64,000 nt of DNA from positions 372,032 to 436,031 of the forward strand of contig NZ_CP039373.1 in NCBI RefSeq assembly GCF_000179235.2, given 5' to 3'. This DNA comes from Synechococcus sp. CB0101 (GTDB lineage Bacteria > Cyanobacteriota > Cyanobacteriia > PCC-6307 > Cyanobiaceae). The notes beneath the pieces were generated by a model. The model saw only the letters and a program-made list of their open reading frames with translations, was not told where the DNA came from and did no database searches. Position 1 is the first letter of the stretch. The number at the start of each line of letters is the position of its first letter. The translations under genes and the position numbers were made by a program. This document shows positions 16,162-25,002 of the stretch, piece after piece.

Positions 16162-17804
16162 GCCTGCTGCTCCATCAGGGCCCGGGCACTGGCCAGGCTG
16201 TCGGCTTCGCTGGCCGGTTTATCGGTGCGCCAGCGGCTGATCCGCGGGAAGCGCACGGCAAAGCCGCACTTATGGCGCTTCGACGGTTGGATGCCTTCAA
16301 AGGCGAGTTCAAACACCTGCAGCGGTTCCACCGCCCGCACCGGCCCGAACCGCTCGGTGGTGTGGGATCGGATCCAGCGATCCAGCTCTTTGATCTCGGC
16401 ATTGTCGAGCCCGGAGTAGGCCTTGGCGAAGGTCACCAAGGTGCCGTCGTCGTTCCAGAGGCCAAAGCTGTAGTCGGTGTAGAGGTTGGCGCGCTTACCG
16501 CTACCGGCCTGGGCGTAGAGCAAAACCGCATCCAGCCGCAGTGGCTCGAGTTTGTGCTTCCACCAGCTGCCCCGTTTGCGTCCCACCAGATAGGGCGAGT
16601 CGAGCGCCTTGAGCATCAACCCCTCGGCCCGATGGGCTCGCGCCTGCTCCCGTAACGGTTCCAGCTCGCTCCAGCTGCCGAGGTGGTGGGTTGGCGACAG
16701 CCTGAGCCGCTGCCTGCCGTTGGCATCGCTGAGGTGCTGCACATGCTCCACGAGCTGCTCGAGCACCAGCCGCCGTTGTTGCAGTGGCTGCTGACGTTGG
16801 TCGCTCCCCTGGTGCTCCAGCAGGTCGTAGGCCATGAACGCAGCTGGGCATTCTTTTTGAAGCGAACGGCTGGGGGCCTTGCGCCCCAGCCGCCGCTGCA
16901 GGCTGGCGAAGGGTTCCGGTTGGTCGCTGTCGTCTTGCCACACGATCACCTCCCCATCGAGAGCCGTTCCCACCGGTAACTGCTCCGCCAGGGCGATCAG
17001 TTCGGGGAAGGCCTCATTGATCAGCTCTTCGCCTCGGCTCCACAGGCTGCAGCCAGCGGCACGGTGGATCAGCTGGCCGCGGATGCCATCCCATTTCCAT
17101 TCCAGTTGCCAGCTCTCGGGTGCACTGCCCTCCAGCTGACCCGCTTCCAGTGGGCTGGCCAGAAAAAACGGATAGGGCCGGGCGGCCAGGTCGTCGCCAT
17201 GCTCAGCAGGAGCGATGAGGCTGGTGTAGCTGGTGGCACTGGGCTCAAAGCCACCCATCAGCCGATGGGCCACCAGCGCTTCCTCGAGCCCGGCGCTGCG
17301 GGCCAGGGCTCGGGTCACCAGACCCGTGGATACGCCCACCCGGAAGCCACCACTCAGCAATTTGTTCACGAGCAGCAGGTGATCCCCCTCGAGCTCGCGC
17401 CAACAGGTCTCCACCGCGGCGTCCTGCTCCTCGCCTTGTAACGACGCCAGGGCGGGCAGGGTGCTCCCCATCCAGTGGCTGAGCGGCTGATGCGCTTCGG
17501 GCCAACGCGCCAGCGCTGGCGACGGCTGTTGTTGCCAGAGCAAGGCCACGGTTTCCGCTGAATCGCCCACCTGGGCGTGGCAGGCCTCGAACAACCACTC
17601 GGGCAGCTGTGTGGCCGCCAGGCAGATCTCCCGCAAGCGCCGGCCGGTGATCAGTCGCCGCCGCCGCTTCCCCAACAGCAGCGCCAAGGCCCACGCAGCA
17701 TCGGCGGGGTCGGCGCTGCGGAAGTAGGCCTCCAGCGCCTCGAGTTTGGCGCTGGTGCTGCCGGTGCCATCCAGCTGCCGGAACAGGGCGGCGAAGGCCT
17801 CCAT
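16158..17804 (-). CDS. ATP-dependent DNA ligase, repair-associated
   Basis: A 548-residue ATP-dependent ligase of the bacterial repair-associated family (TIGR04120-type), distinct from NAD-dependent LigA. The helical N-terminal DNA-binding domain covers about 1-200. The adenylated lysine lies in EWKWDGIRGQLI; further nucleotidyltransferase motifs are DGEVIVW and EGLMLKALDSPYLVGRKRG with WWKHKLEP. The OB-fold domain follows. The start overlaps the exonuclease stop by one base (TGATG), and the stop overlaps the helicase start. Confidence 0.95.
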   Translation of the reverse strand: MEAFAALFRQLDGTGSTSAKLEALEAYFRSADPADAAWALALLLGKRRRRLITGRRLREICLAATQLPEWLFEACHAQVGDSAETVALLWQQQPSPALARWPEAHQPLSHWMGSTLPALASLQGEEQDAAVETCWRELEGDHLLLVNKLLSGGFRVGVSTGLVTRALARSAGLEEALVAHRLMGGFEPSATSYTSLIAPAEHGDDLAARPYPFFLASPLEAGQLEGSAPESWQLEWKWDGIRGQLIHRAAGCSLWSRGEELINEAFPELIALAEQLPVGTALDGEVIVWQDDSDQPEPFASLQRRLGRKAPSRSLQKECPAAFMAYDLLEHQGSDQRQQPLQQRRLVLEQLVEHVQHLSDANGRQRLRLSPTHHLGSWSELEPLREQARAHRAEGLMLKALDSPYLVGRKRGSWWKHKLEPLRLDAVLLYAQAGSGKRANLYTDYSFGLWNDDGTLVTFAKAYSGLDNAEIKELDRWIRSHTTERFGPVRAVEPLQVFELAFEGIQPSKRHKCGFAVRFPRISRWRTDKPASEADSLASARALMEQQA

Positions 17805-18889
17805 CAGGTGCGCTCCTCAGGCGCTGCCGTCGCCGGGGTGGTGTCGTCATCGTCGAAGCGTTCGGCTTCGAAATGTCCCTCGAGTGGTTCGGCGCTGATC
17901 CCCTCCACTTCACGGAGGTAGCGCGCCAACACTGAGCTCTGGCCATGGGTCACATACACCTGCTGCGCCTGGCTCTCCCGCACGCTCTGCAGCAAACCGG
18001 CCCAGTCGGCGTGGTCGCTCATCACAAATCCTTTGCCATATCCGCGCCGCCGCCGGGCGCCGCGCACCGCCATCCAGCCGCTCACGAAGCCGTTCTGGGC
18101 TTTGGCAAACCGGCCGAGCCCGCGGCTGCGGTGCGCCGCCGGTGGTGCGATCAGCAACCGGCCTGCCAGATCAGCGCCCCTCTCCAGCTGGGCCAGGGGC
18201 CGGGTGGGCGGCATCGCGACGCCAGCCTCCAGGTAGGGCGCCATCAATCGCTCCACGGCGCCATGCAGCAGCACCTCATCGCTCACGCCGAGTCGATGCA
18301 GCTCCGCCAACACCCGCTGCGCTTTACCGAAGGCGTAGCAGAACAGCACCGAGGGGCGATCCGGGGCGCTGCGCCACCACTGCAGGATCTCGGTAGCCAC
18401 ATTGGCGCCGCTCTGCCAGCGGTAGATCGGCAACCCGAAGGTGGCCTCGCTGATCATCACGTTGGCCTGCACCGGCTCATACGCGGCGCAACTGGGATCA
18501 GCGCAACGTTTGTAGTCGCCGCTCACCAGCCAGCTTTCGCCGCCCGCCTCCAGGCGGATCTGGGCGCTGCCGAGCACATGACCGGCGGAATGAAACGACA
18601 CGCGTGCATCGCCGATCCGGTGCAGTTGGCCGTAGTCCACCGGCAGAAGCTGAATGTCCGCTCCGAGCCGCTCCCGCAGGATCCCTTCGCTGCTTCCCAC
18701 CGCCCAATACTCCCCGCAACCCGGCCGCGCGTGATCGGCATGGGCGTGGGTGATCAGTGCGCGGGGCACTGGCCTCCAGGGATCAATCCAGGCCCGTGCT
18801 GCCGGGCAGTAGAGCCCCTCAGGGCTGAGCTGCAGCAGGCCGCCGGGGGCAAGGGGCATCGGCGGCGGGCGCAGAGCGTCAGCGCCCAA
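17804..18889 (-). CDS. Ligase-associated MBL-fold exonuclease
   Basis: A 361-residue metallo-beta-lactamase/beta-CASP-like nuclease (TIGR04122-type), first gene of the repair operon. The metal motif HAHADHARPG is near residue 50, FHSAGHVLGSAQI supplies the second His, and VSGDYKRCADPSC the Asp. It resembles SNM1/Pso2 and CPSF-73-like enzymes. Several in-frame starts exist; the ATG at 18889 is the furthest upstream plausible one. The C-terminus is acidic. It diverges from the aldolase gene across 91 bases. Confidence 0.92.
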   Translation of the reverse strand: MGADALRPPPMPLAPGGLLQLSPEGLYCPAARAWIDPWRPVPRALITHAHADHARPGCGEYWAVGSSEGILRERLGADIQLLPVDYGQLHRIGDARVSFHSAGHVLGSAQIRLEAGGESWLVSGDYKRCADPSCAAYEPVQANVMISEATFGLPIYRWQSGANVATEILQWWRSAPDRPSVLFCYAFGKAQRVLAELHRLGVSDEVLLHGAVERLMAPYLEAGVAMPPTRPLAQLERGADLAGRLLIAPPAAHRSRGLGRFAKAQNGFVSGWMAVRGARRRRGYGKGFVMSDHADWAGLLQSVRESQAQQVYVTHGQSSVLARYLREVEGISAEPLEGHFEAERFDDDDTTPATAAPEERT

Positions 18890-18980
18890 GTATCACCAGC
18901 CATGCCGCGCCAGTGCGTCGCCGGGTTGACGCCGCCCCCTGCCGTCCCTAGCCAAGGGGTGATCCCGCCGGCCCGCCGCC

Positions 18981-20063
18981 ATGGCCCTCCACGATTTCCG
19001 CGATGAGCTCGCTGCCACGGCTGCAGCCCTGGCGGCGCCGGGCACTGGCCTGCTCGCCGCGGATGAATCCACCGGCACCATCGGCAAGCGTTTCGATGCC
19101 ATCGGCCTGGAGAACACCGAGGAGCATCGCCGCGCTTACCGCAGCCTGCTGGCCACCACCGAAGGCCTCAGTGAGCACATCTCCGGCGTGATCCTCTACG
19201 AGGAAACCCTGTTTCAGGACAGCACGGCAGAAGCCGGCGGCGGGCCGATCGTGGAGCTGTTTCAGAAGCAGGGCATCGTTCCCGGCATCAAGGTGGATCA
19301 GGGGGTGGAGCCCCTGGCCGGTGGTGTGGCCGGTGAGAGCTGGTGCACCGGCCTCAAGGGCTTGGCGGAGCGGGCCGCCCGCTACTACGCCCGCGGTGCC
19401 CGCTTCGCCAAATGGCGCGCGGTGTTGCAGATCAGCGGCAACGGAGCGCCATCGGAGCTGGCGGTGCGCGAGAACGCCTGGGGCCTGGCCCGCTATGCCC
19501 GCACCGTGCAGGACCAGGGCCTCGTGCCCATCGTGGAGCCCGAGATCCTGATGGATGGCGAGCACGACATCACCACCACCGCCTCGGTGCAGGAATGGGT
19601 GCTGCGCACCACCTATGAGGCGTTGGCGATGAACGGCGTGTTTCTCGAGGGCAGCCTGCTCAAACCCTCGATGACCTGCGCCGGTGCCGATTGTCCTCAG
19701 CAGCCCTCCGCCGAAGAGGTGGGGGCCTTCACCGTGCGCACCCTCAGCCGCACCGTGCCGGCTGCGGTGCCCGCCATCCTTTTCCTAAGCGGTGGCCTCA
19801 GTGAGGAAGACGCCAGCCTTTGCCTCAACGCCATCAACCAGGCCGCTGCCCACGGTGCTGCCCCCTGGCATCTGGGCTTCTCCTATGGCCGCGCCCTGCA
19901 GCACTCCTGCATCAAGCACTGGGGCGGCAACGACGTGGCGGCGGGGCAGGCGGCTCTTCTGGCTCGGGCCCGTGCCAACGGCGCCGCCAGTGAGGGGCGT
20001 TACGAGCCCGGCTCGGAGCCGTCGGATGACGCCAGCCTGTTTGTGGCCAACTACAGCTACTAG
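18981..20063 (+). CDS. fbaB: Class I fructose-bisphosphate aldolase
   Basis: A 360-residue Schiff-base aldolase of the plant/animal-like class I type, used in the Calvin cycle and glycolysis. The N-terminal [16 protein letters not shown] is diagnostic; the Schiff-base lysine is in [10 protein letters not shown], and the C-terminus keeps the flexible Tyr (NYSY). A class II enzyme is common in cyanobacteria too and could exist elsewhere. Its TAG overlaps the convergent nadA stop codon. Confidence 0.97.
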   Translation: MALHDFRDELAATAAALAAPGTGLLAADESTGTIGKRFDAIGLENTEEHRRAYRSLLATTEGLSEHISGVILYEETLFQDSTAEAGGGPIVELFQKQGIVPGIKVDQGVEPLAGGVAGESWCTGLKGLAERAARYYARGARFAKWRAVLQISGNGAPSELAVRENAWGLARYARTVQDQGLVPIVEPEILMDGEHDITTTASVQEWVLRTTYEALAMNGVFLEGSLLKPSMTCAGADCPQQPSAEEVGAFTVRTLSRTVPAAVPAILFLSGGLSEEDASLCLNAINQAAAHGAAPWHLGFSYGRALQHSCIKHWGGNDVAAGQAALLARARANGAASEGRYEPGSEPSDDASLFVANYSY

Positions 20064-21028
20064 CGGCTCATCTCCAGCATCTTCTGGATCGGCTCCAGCG
20101 CCCGCTGGCGCATCGCCTCATCGAGCTCGATCGCCGGTGCCATGTCGGTGAGGCACTGCCACAGCTTCTCGAGCGTGTTCAGGCGCATGTAGGGGCAGGC
20201 ATTGCAGCTGCAGCCGTCGGCGCCGGGCACCTCGAAGAATTGTTTGTCGGGCACGGCCTTGCGCATCTGGTGCAGGATCCCGGGCTCGGTGAGCACGATG
20301 AAGCTGCTGGCCTCACTGGCCTCTGAGCGGCGCAGCAGGGCGCTGGTGGAGCCGATGAAATCGGCGTGATCCAGCAGGTGTTGCTGGCACTCCGGGTGGG
20401 CGAGCACCTCGGCGCCGGGGTGCTCAAGCTTCAGCTGCAGTAACGCCTGCTCGCTGAAGGTTTCATGCACGATGCAGCTCCCGGGCCAGAGGGTGAGCTC
20501 CCGCCCGCTCTGGCTCTGCACCCAGCGCCCCAGGTTCTGATCGGGTGCGAACAGGATTGGGCGATCGGCGGGGAGCTGCTTCACCAGATCCACAGCGTTG
20601 CTGCTGGTGCAGATCAGGTCGCTCTGGGCCTTCACCGCTGCTGAGCAGTTGATGTAGCTCACCACTAGGTGATCGGGGTGCTCAGCGCGAAACGACGCAA
20701 AGGCATCGGCGGGGCAGGCATCCGCCAGGGTGCAGCCGGCCTCGAGATCCGGTAACAGCACCGTTTTGTCAGGGCTGAGGATCTTCGCCACCTCCGCCAT
20801 GAAATGCACGCCGCAGAACACGATCACCTCGGCGTCGGTGGCGGCGGCCTTGCGGGAGAGTTCGAGCGAATCGCCGATGAAATCAGCGATGTCCTGGATG
20901 TCGGGTTCCTGGTAGTAGTGCGCCAGGATCACAGCCTTGCGCTGCCGCTTCAGCTCAGCAATCGCTGCTGGCAGCTCGGCGTGGGGCGGGCAACCGCCGG
21001 TGGTGTTCTGGGCAGCCGCGAAAACCAA
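20060..21028 (-). CDS. nadA: Quinolinate synthase
   Basis: Condenses iminoaspartate with dihydroxyacetone phosphate to quinolinate in NAD synthesis; a [4Fe-4S] enzyme. At 322 residues it is of normal size. Visible are [20 protein letters not shown], the first cluster Cys in [35 protein letters not shown] and the C-terminal [10 protein letters not shown]. The start drawn is a TTG at 21028, only 17 bases from the divergent phosphoesterase start, so one of the two starts may be wrong. Confidence 0.95.
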   Translation of the reverse strand: MVFAAAQNTTGGCPPHAELPAAIAELKRQRKAVILAHYYQEPDIQDIADFIGDSLELSRKAAATDAEVIVFCGVHFMAEVAKILSPDKTVLLPDLEAGCTLADACPADAFASFRAEHPDHLVVSYINCSAAVKAQSDLICTSSNAVDLVKQLPADRPILFAPDQNLGRWVQSQSGRELTLWPGSCIVHETFSEQALLQLKLEHPGAEVLAHPECQQHLLDHADFIGSTSALLRRSEASEASSFIVLTEPGILHQMRKAVPDKQFFEVPGADGCSCNACPYMRLNTLEKLWQCLTDMAPAIELDEAMRQRALEPIQKMLEMSR

Positions 21029-21045
21029 GGACCAGGCCCTACCTG

Positions 21046-21936
21046 ATGCAGGATGGCGTGAGCCTAGGCATCCGTTTGGCAGAGCTCCGCATCGCCATCG
21101 CCGGAGATCTGCACGGGCAGTGGGATGCGGTGGATGAGCAGCTCCTCGAGCAGCTCGCCCCCGATGCGTTGCTGGTGGTGGGCGACCTCAGCGATGGCCA
21201 GGCGCGGATCCCGGGGCGCTTGGCCCAACTTCCGCTGCCCCTGGCCTGCATCCTTGGCAACCACGACACGGGTCGTGATGCCAGCGGCCGCACCCTGCAA
21301 CGCCAGATCGACGCCTTGGGAGACCGCCACTGCGGCTGGGATCTGCGTGAGCTCCGCCCCCCAGGGCTGGCCGTTGTGGGTGGCCGCCCCGCCAGTGCCG
21401 GTGGGGGCTTTCATCTCAACCAAGCCGCCCAGGCCGTGTTCGGCCCGGTGACCCTTCAAGACTCGGCCGCGCGGATCAGCGCCGCTGCTCTGCGGGCTGA
21501 CCCCAGCCTGCCGCTGATCCTCCTGGCCCACTGCGGTCCCAGTGGGCTGGGCAGTGCCGCGGCGGACCCCTGCGGCCGGGATTGGAAAGCCCCCGCCTGC
21601 GACTGGGGGGATCAGGATCTTGCTCTGGCCATCGATCAGATTCGCCGCCACCGGCCACTGCCGCTTGTTGTGTTCGGCCATATGCATCACCGGCTCAAAC
21701 GCGGCCAGGGGGAGCGCCTCAGCTACTGCGTCGACCGGGCGGGCACTGCTTATCTCAACACCGCCTTTGTGCCGCGCCACAGCCACGATGAGCAAGGTCA
21801 GCCCCTGCGCCATTTCAGTTGGGTGGAGCTGCGTGATGGCCAACTGCAGGAGATCAGCCATCGCTGGTATGGCCCGGATGGCGGCCTGCGCTACCGCCAG
21901 ACCCTGATGCGCGCTGCGGAGCTGCAGCCGTGCTGA
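21046..21936 (+). CDS. Calcineurin-like metallophosphoesterase (TIGR04168 type)
   Basis: A 296-residue dinuclear-metal phosphoesterase. Metal motifs are in order: GDLHGQW (residues 20-26), [25 protein letters not shown] and VFGHMHH. This matches the cyanobacteria-rich TIGR04168 group, whose substrate is unknown. It is not the ligase-associated PdeM, which is shorter. Its last codons overlap the start of the glycosyltransferase gene, so the two are co-translated. Confidence 0.87.
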   Translation: MQDGVSLGIRLAELRIAIAGDLHGQWDAVDEQLLEQLAPDALLVVGDLSDGQARIPGRLAQLPLPLACILGNHDTGRDASGRTLQRQIDALGDRHCGWDLRELRPPGLAVVGGRPASAGGGFHLNQAAQAVFGPVTLQDSAARISAAALRADPSLPLILLAHCGPSGLGSAAADPCGRDWKAPACDWGDQDLALAIDQIRRHRPLPLVVFGHMHHRLKRGQGERLSYCVDRAGTAYLNTAFVPRHSHDEQGQPLRHFSWVELRDGQLQEISHRWYGPDGGLRYRQTLMRAAELQPC

Positions 21937-23015
21937 TCTACGCCTGCGTGAGTGGCCATGGTTTTGGCCATGGATCGCGGGTGGCTGCCGTGCTCACCGC
22001 CCTGCACCACCATCGACCTCATTGGCGCTTGGTGCTGTCCACCCCGTTGGCGCCTGCGTTTTTGCAACTGGCCTTCGGGCCCGTGCCCTTTGAACAGCGC
22101 CCTTGCCGCTGGGATGTTGGCGTGATTCAGGCCGATGCCCTCGGCGCTGATGCCGCGGCCACCCTCTCCGCCCTCGACCAGCTCGAGCAACGGCTCTCAG
22201 CCCAGATCGAAGCGGAGCTGGCCTGGCTGCGGGCCCAACGGGAACCGGTGCTGGTGCTCGGGGATGTGGCTCCAGCGGCGGCATCGTTGGCCTCCGCCCT
22301 GGGTGCACCCCTCGTTTGGATGGCGAACTTTGGCTGGGACGCTATCTACCGGCCGATGGGCGGCGCCTTCAGCGGCTGGGCCGATCGGGCCCTGGCTGCC
22401 TACCGCCGAGGCGATGCCCTGATTCGCTGTCCCTTCTCGATGCCGATGGACTGGGATGTGCCCACCACGGATGTGGGACTCACGCCAGGGCGGGCTCGCC
22501 ATGCGCCTGAGGCCATGCGCTCGCGTTTGCAGCTCACGGCTGCTCGTGAGCAGCTGGTGCTGGTGGGCTTTGGTGGCTTGGGTCTGGCCCTGGAGCCTCA
22601 GTTGCTGCAACGCTGGCCGAAGCACCACTTTTTGGTGAGTGATGCGGCCCTGGCGGCCGCGCCGAACGCCACGCTGATCCCGCCGGATCTCCGGCCTCTC
22701 GAGCTGATGCCGCTCTGCAGCCGCCTGCTCACCAAACCCGGCTACAGCACGTTTTGTGAGGCGCTCGCAGCCGGCATCGGTGTGCACCTGGTGCGGCGTG
22801 AGGGGTTCGCCGAGGCGCCTGTTCTAGAGGAGGCTTTGCAGCGCCATGGCTGGCACCGGCTGCTCAGCCGCGAGCAGCTGGAGCAGGGTGACTGGCAACT
22901 GGATCAGCCATTACTCCCGCCGCAGGGAGAGGCTTTGCCGGCTGATGGTGCTGATCAGGCCGCTGCTGTGATTTTGGCTACAGCACGCCTCGCACATGCA
23001 GCGGGCAGCCATTAG
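21930..23015 (+). CDS. GT-B-fold glycosyltransferase-like protein
   Basis: A 361-residue protein starting GTG, overlapping the phosphoesterase stop. The N-terminal YACVSGHGFGHGSR loop and the C-terminal LTKPGYSTFCEALAAGIGV are typical of GT-B enzymes related to MurG/GT28 and to the glycosyltransferase-like half of plant L-arabinokinase. No acceptor or sugar can be named. Coupled to a phosphoesterase, it could make or trim a small glycoside, but this is inference. Confidence 0.75.
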   Translation: MLIYACVSGHGFGHGSRVAAVLTALHHHRPHWRLVLSTPLAPAFLQLAFGPVPFEQRPCRWDVGVIQADALGADAAATLSALDQLEQRLSAQIEAELAWLRAQREPVLVLGDVAPAAASLASALGAPLVWMANFGWDAIYRPMGGAFSGWADRALAAYRRGDALIRCPFSMPMDWDVPTTDVGLTPGRARHAPEAMRSRLQLTAAREQLVLVGFGGLGLALEPQLLQRWPKHHFLVSDAALAAAPNATLIPPDLRPLELMPLCSRLLTKPGYSTFCEALAAGIGVHLVRREGFAEAPVLEEALQRHGWHRLLSREQLEQGDWQLDQPLLPPQGEALPADGADQAAAVILATARLAHAAGSH

Positions 23016-23331
23016 CAACTCTGCGTTGAGTTGCCGTACAAAACTCAGTGGCACACACTGATCTGAATGTGTTTTACGGGTTCTTGATCGCGGTAGACGG
23101 TTTTTGCGCTGGCACGAATCAACTTCCTTTGGTTCGGTTAGTGAGGCAATCTATACGCATCAAATGCTAGTCGCACCAGCAACTTCTTTTTAGAAAGCTT
23201 CTGCCTGACTGGTTGTTTGTAGCTCTTTTGCGATTCAGTTGAATCGTTATTTGCTTGATAGCAGATCAAGGGCTGCGCAACGGTCGCTGCTTTGTGGGTG
23301 TTGATCGCCTGCGGGGCCTGTTGTTCATCAC
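23016..23331. other. AT-richer intergenic region
   Basis: A 316-base stretch of visibly lower GC between the glycosyltransferase and the lysozyme-like gene. A minus-strand 71-codon frame (23138-23353) overlaps the next gene's start and looks non-coding. The stretch probably carries the lysozyme promoter; I see no clear hairpin or small RNA. Confidence 0.4.
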
Positions 23332-24147
23332 TTGATTCGTTTGTTGTCAACATCGTTGTTCCGCGCCAAGCGCACTGCGCTGGTTGGTCTTGGTTTTGGC
23401 TTGCTTGGAGCAGCGATGTGCTCTCCGGCGCGCGCTGAATCTCAGGTTCATGCCTTGGTGGCGGCCCGGCCAGCTCCCGCCCTCGAGCTTGGGCGCCCGC
23501 GCTCCCAGTTGGCGATGCTCAACGTCAGCGATGGCCCCTCAGCGCTCGATCGCTTCTTCCGCTACGCCCTCACCCCTGAGCGGCGTGCCCTGCTCAACAC
23601 GATCCGTTATGCCGAAGGCACCTGGGCCCGCGGCCACGATGTGGGCTATCGAATCATGTTTGGCGGCGGCCTCATGCCTGGCCTCGATCGCCATCCCGAT
23701 CGCGTGATCTCCACCGGTCGCTACGCCAGTGCAGCGGCAGGCGCTTATCAGTTCATGCCGTTCACCTGGGCGCTCGCCAGCCGCAGCCTCCGGCTGCAGG
23801 GTTTTGGCCCGGAGGTGCAGGATCAGGCGGCCCTGTTTCTGATTCAGCGCCGCGGGGCGCTGCACCTGGCGGATCAGGGTGAGTTCACCCCCCACCTGGC
23901 GGCCAAGCTTGCCCCTGAGTGGGCCTCGTTCCCCACCCTCGCGGGCCAGAGCTACTACGGCCAGCCGGTGAAGCGTTATGCCGCGTTGAAGGCGTTCTAC
24001 GAAGCCAACCTGGCTGAATTGCGCACGCTGGCTGGAGCAACTGCTCCTGTGGCTGAAGAGCTGGCCTGTGAGCCGGTGGATTCGCTGCGGTGCCGTCTGG
24101 AACGGCTCGATCGCGTCGGCCCCCGCAGCGTCGCCCAGGGCGTTTGA
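23332..24147 (+). CDS. Exported lambda-lysozyme-like muramidase (GH104-type)
   Basis: A 271-residue protein with a signal peptide (basic start, hydrophobic core LVGLGFGLLGAAMC, cleavage near ARAES at 36). The mature part has the phage lambda endolysin layout: the catalytic Glu95 in RYAEGTWARGHDVGYRI, the FGGGLMPGLDRHPDRV loop, SAAAGAYQFMPFTW, and VQDQAALFLIQRRGALHL. Expected to cut peptidoglycan glycan strands as a lytic transglycosylase in the periplasm. It has no phage gene neighbours. The TTG start at 23332 is the best-fitting start for the signal peptide. Confidence 0.85.
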   Translation: MIRLLSTSLFRAKRTALVGLGFGLLGAAMCSPARAESQVHALVAARPAPALELGRPRSQLAMLNVSDGPSALDRFFRYALTPERRALLNTIRYAEGTWARGHDVGYRIMFGGGLMPGLDRHPDRVISTGRYASAAAGAYQFMPFTWALASRSLRLQGFGPEVQDQAALFLIQRRGALHLADQGEFTPHLAAKLAPEWASFPTLAGQSYYGQPVKRYAALKAFYEANLAELRTLAGATAPVAEELACEPVDSLRCRLERLDRVGPRSVAQGV

Positions 24148-24954
24148 TCAGCCCTCGCTGTCTTTGAGGCGCTGCTTGCCCACCGTGTTCTGAGCGATCA
24201 AGTACGAGGCCACGATCGCCCCCACAAACCCGAGGGCGTTGCGCAGCAACGGCAGCAGATCGGGCGTGCGGGTCACGATCGGGGCAATCCCGAACACGCC
24301 GAAGAGGATCACCCACAGGGGTGAGAGCAGCAGCACCCAAGCCCACTCCACCGTGTGCTCAGGCTTGCGGGGGTAGGCGGCGAAACCCACGATCACACCG
24401 CCCAGGATTGACGTGGCGAGGGTGAGGAGCCATTGCTCCTGAGGCAGGCCGGGCACCACCTGGCAGCCGCCGATCTCCAGGCAGCCTTCCACGGTGTGGA
24501 GGGAATCGAGGATCGCGGCGTCCTGGCCGTGATCGCGCACGTAGTACACGTTGCCGAAGCGGGTTTGCAGCTCCACCCAGTAGGTGCGCGGCATCAGGGC
24601 AAACAGCGCATCGCCCACGTTGAAGTTGAGCAGGTTGCCGCCGCGCTCATCGGCGATCAGCAGCAGGCTGCGCTCATCGAGGCCCCAGAAATCCTTCACC
24701 GCCAGGCCCGGGGTGCGGTCGTACTGGGTGAGCACCCGTAACTTCCAGCCGCTCACCGCTTCGAAGTTGTTCAGCTCAGCCTCCAGCGCAGCGCGCTGGT
24801 TGTCGGTGAGGATCTTCGCCAGATCGATCACCGGTGTGGGGTGATCGGGCAGTAGATCGGGGTTGTCGTAGGCCAGGGCGGGGCCGGCCCCCAGGCCCAG
24901 CACCAGCATCAGGCTGAGGATCGCGCCCGTGAGCCAGCTCCACACTCGATCCAT
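24148..24954 (-). CDS. TPM-domain protein with signal peptide (Psb32/TLP18.3-like)
   Basis: A 268-residue protein: signal peptide to about Ala28 (LGLGAGPALA), a TPM domain (about 35-160; VIDLAKILTDNQRAALEAEL, RSLLLIADERGGN), then two or three C-terminal membrane helices (about 185-265). The family includes Psb32 and TLP18.3, thylakoid-lumen proteins of photosystem II repair, so a lumenal or periplasmic domain anchored at the C-terminus is expected. The ATG at 24954 is preferred over one eight codons upstream. Its stop abuts the convergent lysozyme stop. Confidence 0.87.
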   Translation of the reverse strand: MDRVWSWLTGAILSLMLVLGLGAGPALAYDNPDLLPDHPTPVIDLAKILTDNQRAALEAELNNFEAVSGWKLRVLTQYDRTPGLAVKDFWGLDERSLLLIADERGGNLLNFNVGDALFALMPRTYWVELQTRFGNVYYVRDHGQDAAILDSLHTVEGCLEIGGCQVVPGLPQEQWLLTLATSILGGVIVGFAAYPRKPEHTVEWAWVLLLSPLWVILFGVFGIAPIVTRTPDLLPLLRNALGFVGAIVASYLIAQNTVGKQRLKDSEG

Positions 24955-25002
24955 CGCGCCTGCTTCAGTGGCGAGCATTCTCCCTGAGCCCGCTGCCTCC
25001 GC

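Noticed and set aside
23138-23353. A 71-codon minus-strand frame before the lysozyme-like gene
   Set aside because: Overlaps the start of the exported lysozyme-like protein, has a low-complexity Gln/Asn/Lys composition and no family resemblance.
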